From contig JACGCK010000110.1 of NCBI GenBank assembly GCA_014925825.1, forward strand, positions 62,001 to 126,000: a DNA stretch of 64,000 nt, written 5' to 3'. The notes under the pieces are model-generated. The model searched no databases. It saw only the letters and a program-made list of their open reading frames with translations, and had not been told where the DNA came from. The translations under genes were made by a program, and so were the position numbers. Source of the DNA: Pholiota molesta (taxonomy: Eukaryota; Basidiomycota; Agaricomycetes; Agaricales; Strophariaceae). Position 1 is the stretch's first letter. Each line of letters begins with the position of its first letter. Below, in pieces: positions 20,459-29,558 of the stretch.

Positions 20459-22713
20459 ATGGACGCTCTGATCGCGAAAGCAGACTCAATACAACCCCTC
20501 AACAAGAAGCGAAAAGCGTTCTTCAAAGCAGCAGCCGCCAGCGGCTCGTCAAAATCCCCAAAACCCACCCCGTCTGACCACACCCTCACCTCCGTCGCGA
20601 AGCACACCTCTCTCCCCAAATCCCTCCAGGACAAACACGCGTTGCCAGAAGATGTCCCGAGCTACAAGCACATCGCGAACAAGAAGCTGCGGACACACCT
20701 GCACCGGCAGTCTGCGCAGAGCGCGCGGGCGCAGACGCTGTTGGAGGATGCGGAGATGCTGTTGATGGACAACGCGGGGGGGATGGAGGTGGAGGGGGAG
20801 ATGGACCGGACGTGGAGGGTGGGCCAGAGTGATATCGTGCAGTCTAGCGGGCAGGAGGCGGCGAAAGGACGGAAGGAATATAATCTGGACGGGGGTCCGT
20901 ATCGGTCGAGATACACAAGAAACGGACGGTGAGTGCCATGTTTTTGAATCTCAACACCTTGACTGATCCGTGATGGCAACAGGCATCTTGCAATAGCTGG
21001 GAGGACCGGCCATGTTGCGACATTCGATTGGCAAACGGGTACCATGCACGCTGAATTACAACTACAAGAAACATGTCGAGACATCACGTACGCTTTTTCA
21101 AACTCGAATGTCGCCTTTCGTACTTATAAATCATCAGGTTCCTACAAGACCATTCTTTCTTTGCTGTTGCACAAAAGAAATATGCTTTCATCTACGATCG
21201 AGACGGTGTCGAGTTACATTGTCTAAAAGGCCACATCGAGCCCACACGACTGGAATTCCTGCCATACCACTGGCTATTAGCAAGTGTGGTACGCAGCATC
21301 CTAAATCTCATTCTCCTCCTTCTCTAATGATCTTTCAGGGAAACCCAGGCTATCTAAAATACCAAGACACATCCACCGGCCAACTCCTTGTCGAACACCG
21401 CACAAAACTCGGCGCCTGCACCACCATGACCCAGAACCTGCAAAACGCCGTCATCCACCTCGGGCACCAGAATGGGTGCGTCACGCTCTGGACGCCGAAC
21501 CTCCCGCACCCCGCCGTGCAGCTCCTCGCGCACATGGGGCCCGTGGTCAGTGTCGCTGTGGACCCGAGCGAGGGCGGGCGGTATATGGCGAGTGCGGGGA
21601 GGGACGGGACGGTGAAGGTGTGGGACTGCCGGAATTGGAAGGGCGCGGTAAGGGAGTGGGCGGTGCGGGGTGGGGCCGACCCGGAGCTGGAGTGGAGTGC
21701 GAGGGGGTATCTTGCGGTGGCGAGCGGTGGGACGGTCAACGTTCGTGTTCTCTTGTGGTTTGTGAAATCGATCCTCGTCGTTGATGTTTTTTTCTTCTTC
21801 TAGGTGTACAACCCACCCTCGATACACACGCCGTTCAACGCGCGGACGGCGCCGCCGCTATACGTGACGCATCCCATCCCGCACCGGCCCCTCGCCTCCG
21901 TCCGCTTCGCCCCGTTCCAAGATATCCTCACCATCGGGCACGCCGCCGGCCTCTCGAGCATCCTCGTGCCCGGCAGCGGCGAGCCCAACTTCGACAGCCG
22001 AGAGGCGGACCCCTTCGAGAATAAGAAGGCGCGCAGCGAGCGGGAGGTCAAGGGCCTCCTGGACAAGGTCCGCTCTTTTTTCTCTCTGGGTTTCGTTGTC
22101 TGGATGCTGACGATGCTGGCAGATCCAACCGGACTTGATCACCCTCGACCCCGAGTTCGTCGGCAACCTCGCGCCGCCGTCGAAGATGACGACGACGACG
22201 TTCGACGGGAAGCCCGCGGTGGCGGTCCCGTACGCGCGGCTCTCCCGCCTCGAGCGCCTGCGGGTGTCCGGCAAGATCGACGAGACGGAGGACCACAGCG
22301 GGGACGATGGAGACGAAGCGGAAGGCGACGCGAAGAAGGCGACGAAGGAGGAGCGGGAGAAGCGGAAGATGCGCGGGAAGGGGAAGAGCCTGAAGCGGTA
22401 TCTGCGGAAGCAACGGAAGAATGTGGTCGATCCTGCTGCGGTGGGTTGTCGTTTGTTTTGTGTTATGGGGTTTTTTGGGGCTTATCTGTTTTGTGGATTT
22501 CAGATTGCGATTCGGACGAAGCTGGAGAAGCAGAAGGAGGAGAAGAAAAGAGCGGCGGCTGCGGCTGCTGCGTCGAAAACGGGCGAACAGCAAAAACCTT
22601 CGGCGTTGGATCGGTTCAAGGGTCGGCGAGAGGCGCGGGAAAGTGTCGGGCTCGGGGGGCGGGTGCAGGGTCAAATTACCATACGGCGTGAAAACGTGAA
22701 AACACGTAAGTAA
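20459..22713 (+). CDS. utp7: U3 snoRNP protein UTP7 (WDR46/BING4 family), copy 1
   Basis: WD40 protein of the small-subunit processome, needed for 18S rRNA maturation in the nucleolus. Seven exons join in phase: 20459-20928, 20983-21087, 21138-21288, 21339-21740, 21804-22067, 22123-22440, 22504-22713 (639 residues). Seen: basic N-terminus MDALIAKADSIQPLNKKRKA; HLAIAGRTGHVATFDWQTG; FFAVAQKKYAFIYDRDGVEL; GHIEPTRLEFLPYHWLLASV; GYLKYQDTSTGQLL; GHQNGCVTLWTPN; GGRYMASAGRDGTVKVWDCR; then the BING4 C-terminal part LASVRFAPFQDILTIGHAAG and NKKARSEREVKGLLDKIQPD, followed by a charged helix. After ALDRFK (base 22620) the native end is replaced by a foreign tail of 30 residues (GRREARESVGLGGRVQGQ...KTRK). 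From about 22440 the sequence is almost identical to copies 2 and 3, while the 5' part is more diverged. Intact NAT9 upstream marks it as the copy with the original left flank. Confidence 0.92.
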
Positions 22714-22729
22714 CTGACCTTTTTTTGCC

Positions 22730-24680
22730 TGTTGGGAGATTGTAGGAGCATAAGTTAGCCCACCCCGAAGGGCAGGCTAACGTAGATACAGCTGAAATGT
22801 AAGTAGTCAGTGGATAGTCAATAAACTGGTTTGTGCACCAAGGCATAAGTAGCGCGGTCGCAGTAGACAAATCCGTTATTTCTGAATGTGCACGGAAAGT
22901 CAACATCAGTAGAGAGTCAATAAACGGGTTTGCGCACCAAGTCATCCATGGCAGCAGCCAGATTCCGGGAAGGTGCATTGCGAAATCAGTCATTTTCGAA
23001 CGTGCACAGAAAGTCCAAAAAAGGGTTCTGGCGGCTACATCTTCGCAGAAGCAGGGCATGGCTTTCTTCAATCAACACTGCAAAATTAATGAGCAAGATC
23101 AACACGAGCATTCGATGAACAAATCAGCAGAAGTTTCATGCCCAGTGAATAAATACACTGAGAGCCGTTTGGTGATCCGCGCTCGTCTATACTTATCTGA
23201 TATTTGCGACGAACAGCTGACAACAATTTCAGCACGGAAACAGCAATTTGGGGTGTATAGTAACTCACCTGATAGACCAACTCCGGTGACGACCGTTGAG
23301 TTCAAGCACAAATCTGGACAAGAGCAGGTAATAAGCAATAAGTCAATGATACCATGTAGTCCATGACTCCATGGACATGTGCGAGATTGGGCTTGCACGT
23401 TGTTGCAATCTGGAACAACCAAACATAACATTACCTCACCGTAAAGAGCAGTATTTCCTTCAACATTCAGTCATTTCTTTCTAAACACAAAAGAGACAGA
23501 ATCAGTAAATAATATCAACCGAAGTAAGCAGCAATACCTTCGTAGTCCATTGACATGTCGACCGTACCGCGACGATCTAAGATAGTTCACATCAATAATG
23601 GGCGCTTAAAGCAAACTTAGAAAACAAATACCTCACCCGGGACTTGGGAGCATAACAGCCTTGCCTGATGTCCAAATATAGTGTTAGACTACAGGAGAGC
23701 GTCAGCAGGATCCAAATTCAATCAGAAAAATCTGGAGAGAGGCTCAGGCACATTACTTTCGAATCCCATATTCAGAATACATCTTGTTGCGATGCGGTTT
23801 GCGGGAAGATCAAAAATTGTGTCGGAATATCTAGACATAGAATAAGTACCCTATCATATAATAAACGAAGATAGCTTACTCGGAATTGACCATGAATCAA
23901 TGAATCGGATTTGCGGAAGCCGATATAGGGTGTCAAGACTCAAGACACATCTCGCACATATATAGATCAACCAAGTAAGCCGGCAATACTCTAGATCTAT
24001 CGACATGTGGGACCGCGATATTCTAAAATAGTTTACATCAATAGTGGGTGCTTAAGATAAACTCAAGCGATGTACCTTGTGATATGATCAGACAAAAATC
24101 CAGAGAAGTACATTACCTTTGGATCCCATACTCAGAATACGTTCTTGTTGCGGACCGTGGTGCAGTTTGCGGGAAGCTCAAAACTCGTGTCAGAAGATCT
24201 GGACATAGAATAAGTACCCTATCAAGTATAAACGAAGATCACATACTTGGATTTGACCATGAATCACTGAATCAGATTTGGGGAAGTTAAAACAGGGTGT
24301 CAACACACGTCTCATACGTATATAGATCATTCAAAGACATACCATAGCATTAACTAGTCTCGGTTACAAAAGAAATCGGGCAGGACACCATCATAAAGAC
24401 GGGATAGAGGAGGGGGGAACGTTGGGCACCTTTGCAAATGCTTACCTTCTTATATTCTCTGCGACCAAGGGTCGATCAATTCTGCCGCCCTTGCGCGATC
24501 TAGACCTGCGAAGTTTGAACAATGCTGGGATCCGCATCGGTGCTAAAGTTTCAGCCTTGCCAGCAAAGCGTGCTTGACGAGAGTATTCTTCAGGGTAGCA
24601 TAAAGTCCGAGAATATCACACCACGAAAATGCACTTCTTCTCTGTTTTTCTCTTCAAATTCAGAAAGCTGCATTTTTCTT
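22730..24680 (-). pseudogene. Possible decayed intron-rich gene in the array filler (unit 1)
   Basis: On the minus strand an ATG near 24680 (MQLSEFEEKNREEVHF), an open stretch near 24600-24466 (AGKAETLAPMRIPALFKLRR, then a GTAAGC donor), and a string of 40-60 nt blocks bounded by GTA/GTG...CAG signals: at about 23395 IATTCKPNLAHVHGVMDYM, at about 23315 FVLELNGRHRSWSIR, at about 22850 NNGFVYCDRATYAL, at about 22770 TLACPSGWANLCSYNLPTG. The blocks do not join in one phase and several duplicates carry stops, so a working gene could not be built. The Cys-containing blocks recall small secreted proteins, but this is a guess. It recurs in units 2 and 3. Confidence 0.3.
23515..24340. repeat. Diverged tandem duplication of about 0.4 kb in the filler (unit 1)
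   Basis: Blocks 23515-23940 and 23967-24340 share the same order of landmarks: TCAACC(G)AAGTAAGC, a GACATGT...CCGCGA block, ACATCAATA(A/G)TGGG(C/T)GCTTAA, CCCATA(T/C)TCAGAATAC, TTTGCGGGAAG, GACATAGAATAAGTACCCTA and AGGGTGTCAA. Spacing differs by small indels. The same pair occurs at 32640-33465 and 41760-42585. Confidence 0.8.
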
Positions 24681-25513
24681 ATTTTAATATGGATGTGAGA
24701 GCCTTAAAAAATACTTCGTCCAGAGAGAATTATATCTCTACGCAGCTGGGATGTTTAAATCTTGGAGCCTGAAGTTTGAGAAAAGAATCCGGGTGGCAAA
24801 CTTTAAATTTACCGCTTCTAGCCGCTTCTCTTCGAATCCGTAATCTTTACCTAACGTGAATACAGGAGTCGATCTCCTGAGATATCATTTGATTTACTCA
24901 ACCAGCATTGCCCTCCGCGTGCCAGCTCTCTTACACAAATATACATTATTCTGAATGAATAAAACAGTTGAACAGTCGCAAAATTATGTAGCCACAGTCT
25001 AGGGGAATATTAAAAAACAGTCTCCATCCGTAATTCTGGCTATATGGCAATCGAAGCAAAATTGCGTCCGAGATTGGGAACCATACACTTGCGTAAAAGC
25101 AGTTACCAAATCCCTACTTGACATACTTTCCGTTGCGTTCACTTCCCTACATTTGATGATGCAGAAGCATAATTTCCGGACCTAATTAACGCTTACATTT
25201 CTCAATTATGTTATTGCCCATTGCATTCTGCTATCCCACCCAAGTCCCATCGTCTTTCTTCCATTTCATGTGTAGTTTTCTAGGCAGCCGAACGTCGCCG
25301 CACAGTTTGATCGATCCAGAGGCTAGAGCTTTACAATTTTTATGACAAATCGCCTGTCTTGGTGCGGCACAATGGTTTAGCGCCCATATTTCGACACATT
25401 CAGCTCTCTGCAAGCTTTGTATACTTAGAGCTTTTCAACAATAGGAAGATTCTAGTGCCGTGACGTTGCGATCTAAGTAATACATTCATTATATATCTAT
25501 TTTAACCGGTCTG

Positions 25514-25740
25514 AAGTGGTAATGGATGGTTATGGAATGACGCCTGCCGCGAGGGGCCAGATACAACAAGACGCATGTGCTATGCTCGAGCGCTTAGCAC
25601 GTATGCTGTGGTAAAAAAACGACTATTTAGGATCTGATTCGCGGGGAACAACACGTTAGGAATGCACATTTTGTATTTGGCCCCTCGCAGAAGTCCTTTA
25701 GCGCCCGGCATGACCGCCAACGCTTCATTATTACCACTTT
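25514..25740. repeat. Small imperfect inverted repeat, MITE-like (unit 1)
   Basis: The ends AAGTGGTAAT (25514) and ATTACCACTT (to 25740) are complementary, and nested inside are GCGAGGGGCCAGATACAA (25547) and its near complement TTGTATTTGGCCCCTCGC (to about 25690). No convincing target duplication is seen. Copies at about 34641-34867 and 43761-43987. Confidence 0.55.
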
Positions 25741-26129
25741 AGGCCATCTAGAATAATTGTATAATATTGTCTACCATTGAATAAGGAGCTCAAAAACTGC
25801 TAGAGTAAATGTGGAAAGTAAACGTTCTAATGAGGCCAAGGACGGAATCGGACTTGTTGGTTTGCATGCCTACAACGTTGCCGCGTCTTCGAGCACCTTT
25901 GAACACTGCATCACTACATCTTTGAGTCCAAGCCGCGCAAAGGCCCTTGATCAGAATCATAATTGTTTGAGAATAAGACATATGGACATCTCATTTGAGT
26001 CAAGTACGGCACTTTGTGCGGAAGATGAAGTTCGGATGTGAGTAGATGGAGCATGTGCACCTCCTCATCCAATACGCATTCAGAAGCGGAAAAAGAGCTC
26101 TTTTATACACCTGTCACTATGACCCTGCA

Positions 26130-26800
26130 TGTAGCAACCGAGGTTCGTCGCAGTTAGAATATTGCGCACTGTATGGACCGCGAGGTGTGTGGAGGATGGT
26201 GTTTAGCTCCCCGTAGCATACCCGACAAGATAAGAGCATTACCGTTGCAATTCTTAATTATATCGCACAATTGTTCTGGAATAGGTTAGAAGACATTGCC
26301 GACTACCTATATCCAGTCGCACAGGTGTAGACGACTAAACGGCGACCGCAGGCACTCCATGCCACCCGACGGTACCCTGTGTCTGGATCCCCCGTCTCGC
26401 AAACAGATTCGAAATACAACGCCAGCGGCGATCTAGAACAAGCACGTAAGTGAGCTTCTATTACGAAATAACGGCAGCATTAGAATATTGCGCGCGATGT
26501 GGAGCGCGACATGTGTGGAGGATTGTGTTTAGCTCTCTGCAACATACCCATCATGATAACAGCATTGCCATTGCAATTCTCAATTATATCCTACAATTGC
26601 TTTTGAGCACGTTAGGAGACATTACCGACTACCTACTCCCAGTCGCACAGGGGTAGACGACTGAACGGCGACCGCAGGCACTCCATGCCACCCGACGGTA
26701 CCCTGTGTCTGGATCCCCGTCTCGCAAACAGATTCGAAATGCAACGCCAGCGGCGATCTAGAAAAAGCACGTAAGTGAGCTTCTATTACGACATCACGGC
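26130..26800. repeat. Two-copy direct repeat, period 326 bp (unit 1)
   Basis: The block beginning TAGAATATTGCGC at 26155 recurs at 26481, and both copies run through GTGTGGAGGAT, CAATTCT(T/C)AATTATATC, GACTACCTA, AGTCGCACAGG, GGCACTCCATGCCACCCGAC and end with GTAAGTGAGCTTCTATTACG. After the second copy the sequence changes at about 26800. Present likewise at about 35257-35927 and 44377-45047. Confidence 0.85.
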
Positions 26801-27322
26801 AGCACTAAGCAGATGTTTCAGCCTAACCCGTCCACCAAATTGTTGCGATTACAGTGGAAGATTCGGGAGCGGGTGGGCGCATATTGAACAGAAGGCGCTA
26901 GAACTGCCGTTTCCTCGTATCCTTGGGTATTTTGCTCAGGGAAATATGGGTCTAGGCTAGCAGACCTTGGACAGGGGTGGACTTGGTGCGAGGTTTGGTC
27001 TGAGAGGTGGGCGGTGCCCATTTTTCTGAGAATGTGTTCGCGAGAGCCATTCAAATCAGATAGCTTGAAATACTGTAATAAAACAATAGAATGATATTGA
27101 GTGAACCTCCATGCTCATGAGAACAGCTTAAGATACACGGCGAGTAGATACGGGGGCATCTAAAATAGGGTATGAGGCTGATATTGCAAGCGCGGGAAGG
27201 GGACGTGGGGGAATGGTACTGTTCGCTTAACTTGGCCATCCCGGCATTTGGCCCTGCACACCGATCCGTTTAGATCCCAAACCCATTTATTTCCTTTGCT
27301 ACGTGTACATGATGCGAAGGTG

Positions 27323-27330
27323 TATAAAAG
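27323..27330 (+). promoter_or_regulatory. TATA box of the GC-rich transcript (unit 1)
   Basis: TATAAAAG followed about 25 bp downstream by a pyrimidine-rich tract (TTCTTCATTCCCTCGTCTCC), the usual layout of a strong fungal core promoter and start region. The match is kept in unit 2 (36450-36457) and unit 3 (45561-45568). Confidence 0.65.
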
Positions 27331-27344
27331 GACTACGTAGCTGA

Positions 27345-29380
27345 CCGTCTTTCTTCATTCCCTCGTCTCCTCATCTCATCTCCGCTCTCCCCTTCTTCTC
27401 TTATCGCCTCCTGCGTACTTGCCAAGCAAGGAGCCATCTGGCGCACTCGCATCTCGCGGCGCCTCTCGACCTCGAGCCTGTGAGTCCGTCGTGTCGAGGC
27501 TTGTCGCAGCTGTGTGCTGACGACTTGGACGCAGGCTCTGGATGCGGGCGCGCCTGTCAGAAAAGGCCGCCTTGAGGTAATGGTGAAATCCGGCTTACTG
27601 TTTGTTTTCCTCTCTCTGACCCTCGATGTTCTTTGCAGCCCTGCTGCAGCCCTCATGCATCGCCTTGCGCGCCGCACGGTCCACTCGCCATCGCTGTCGG
27701 CCTGCGCAAATGGCAGTGCGAGGCCGTCCTGATCTACGATCCCACACGACGATCGACGCGATCGAGGATATCTGGTACGTACGAATGCACGCTTTCCGCC
27801 TGCCGATCGCGACTGATCCTGCTCGCAGTGCAGACAGCCGTCTGGGGACGGATGCGGGTCGGCCGCTTGTGAGGAGCGGCGGGCGTAGCAGCGCCGCGGC
27901 GATGGATGGGGAGGTAACGTCTGGCCTGTCCGCGAAACGCTAACGAACGCTCGTCAGCTTTCCCTGCGCGGCGTTGAAAAGATGACGTACCAACCCTCTG
28001 CGCTGCTCCGCTCGTGGTCGAGCTTATCCGGTACGTTGCGAGCCATGCTTCCCACCTGCGGATCGCCACTGACCGCGCCCTACATCACAGATGGATGAAC
28101 GACGGATGCAGGAGGTGGCTAGGAGGGCGGGTGCTGGTCGGCCGCTGGCGAGTAGTCGCGGTGTAGCAGCGCCTGTACGCGCCGCGGCGATGGGTGGGAG
28201 ATATCGCCACTGACGCCCTACTTCTCGCAATGGAAACCGCCGTCCAGAATGAACGTCGGCTGCGGGATGTGGGTACGAACGGGTGCCTGTTGGCCGCTGG
28301 TAAGTAGCCGTTACGCCGTCGCAGCGAGCTCAGACGTACCGTATGCGCAAGTCGAGCCCGCTACTGCCTCGTACCTCCCATTCTATCCAATCCTTCCGAC
28401 GTTCGGCTGAGCTTGTCCGTCCGTAACGCCTGGAATTGAGGTTGTCACGGAGGAGACTCGTCGAGGGCGAGGGCGAACGGCGGGTGTGGCAGGAGCGGGG
28501 ACTCGTCGTTGCCGATGACGTCGTCGGCTGCTACGGCCTTGAGAATCGTATAGCCACTGACGCGATTGACGCCGTACTTGCCGCAGTGCAGATGGCCGTT
28601 CGAGATGGACGATGGATGCAGGAAAGCGGCTGTATGCGCCGCGGCGATGGGAGGTAATGTTTGTGCCCAGGTATGGAATCAGAACGGGTTCGCGCAAAGC
28701 TAACGATCCCTTTGTCAGCCTTCCGTGGCAAGGTATGCATCTCGCCTGCGAATCTCCACTGGCGCGATTGACGTCCTACTTGCGGCAGCGCGGACGCCGT
28801 TCGAGACAAACGACGGGTTCAGGAAGTGGCTAGGGACGAGGGCGGGTGCTCGTTGGCCGCTGGCGAGTAGTCGCGGGCGTGGAAGCGCCTTTATGCAAGG
28901 CAATGCCGTCAGCATTCCTTGCACGGCGTCGGAATGAGGGTCGAACGTACCGTAGACGCGCCATTGCGCGATGTCTGCCCTTTCACCCGTGTAGCCCAAG
29001 TGCTACCCACCCTCTGACGGTGTACTGACTTGCTATGTTGGGTAGCGGCAGCGATGTACGTCGAGGGCAGGGCAACGCGTGGCAGAGGGTGCCGAGAAGA
29101 GTGTGAGAGGACGAGGGCGGCGGGTATGCGACGTCGTCGTCGTCGATGTCTTTTTCGGCTGCCTTGCGCGCGGTCGAGGGAGTGGCGGGCGGCCGATGTC
29201 GCGATTGTTCTGCGCGCGGCGATGTTGTTGCTGGAGCAGAGAGGTAAGCACGGATTGAGAGGAATAAGGGTAAACTGACCTGTATAGCCGTCGGATGAGG
29301 GTCGGAGTAAGCGCGTGAGGGGTAAACTGACCGTCGGAGGAGGATCGGAGTGAGTGCGTGAGCTCGGCGTGTTGGCGAGG
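27345..29380 (+). ncRNA. Candidate spliced transcript with degenerate repeated modules, GC-rich filler part (unit 1)
   Basis: Downstream of the TATA box lie repeated splice-like signals: a donor GTGAGT after GACCTCGAGCCT with acceptor GACGCAG at about 27534, donor GAG|GTAATGG with acceptor CTTTGCAG at about 27638, donor ATATCTG|GTACGTACG with acceptor CTCGCAG at about 27829. Only short frames result (for example LRKWQCEAVLIYDP and, after splicing, AVWDKK in unit 3). The region then repeats a module with GGATGCAGGAGGTGGCTAGG, GGTCGGCCGCTGGCGAGTAG and GCCGCGGCGATGG about four times in worn form (near 27850, 28110, 28600, 28820). It may be a non-coding transcript or the wreck of a repeat-exon gene. 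Same in units 2 (36470-38507) and 3 (45585-47650). Confidence 0.4.
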
Positions 29381-29429
29381 GATGGACGATTGTGGAGCCA
29401 ACAATCACGGTGGCGATGTTGACTTTCAT
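28983..29429 (-). CDS. Chimeric ORF: NAT9 start fused to antisense filler (unit 1/2 junction)
   Basis: The duplicated NAT9 promoter and start (MKVNIATVIVGSTIV) run without interruption into antisense filler, giving a 148-codon frame rich in Pro, Ser, Thr and Arg that stops at 28983. The first 14 or so codons are NAT9; the rest has no family. The frame exists because the breakpoint kept the start codon; whether it is translated is unknown. An identical frame is at 38110-38556. In the third junction the start codon is lost. Confidence 0.35.
   Translation of the reverse strand: MKVNIATVIVGSTIVHPSPTRRAHALTPILLRRSVYPSRAYSDPHPTAIQVSLPLFLSIRAYLSAPATTSPRAEQSRHRPPATPSTARKAAEKDIDDDDVAYPPPSSSHTLLGTLCHALPCPRRTSLPLPNIASQYTVRGWVALGLHG
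29388..29429 (-). pseudogene. NAT9 first-exon fragment (junction of units 1 and 2)
   Basis: Matches the start of the intact NAT9-like gene (20256 downward), ATG plus about 14 codons, then breaks into filler at GATGGACGA. One substitution changes GTV to ATV. It marks the point where the duplicated segment was joined. Confidence 0.85.
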
Positions 29430-29558
29430 GCAACAAGAGATGGTGGGGCAACGATCCTTGCAGAAAAGACCCCGGGCCGGCGCCCAAAATTCCCACCCTC
29501 CGTGAATGTCGAAATTTGCCATTCTTAGCGCTTGCTGCTAGACCACATCGGTGGCGAG

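Larger units (their letters stand above)
22621..27299. other. Array filler, AT-richer part (unit 1)
   Basis: 4.7 kb joined directly to the UTP7 coding region at 22620/22621. No long frame exists. On the minus strand several short open segments are flanked by good GT...AG signals (see the separate entry). It also holds diverged internal duplications (23515-24340 and about 26130-26800) and a small inverted repeat (25514-25740). The same sequence follows copies 2 (31746-36425) and 3 (40871-45538). It is not seen elsewhere in the window, so its origin is outside it. Confidence 0.7.
20459..29558. repeat. Tandem unit 1 of the UTP7 array (9100 bp)
   Basis: Measured from the UTP7 ATG to the next UTP7 ATG. 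Contains UTP7 copy 1, AT-richer filler from 22621, GC-rich spliced-looking region from about 27300 and a broken NAT9 first exon with the UTP7 promoter. Filler is almost identical base for base with unit 2. Confidence 0.95.
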
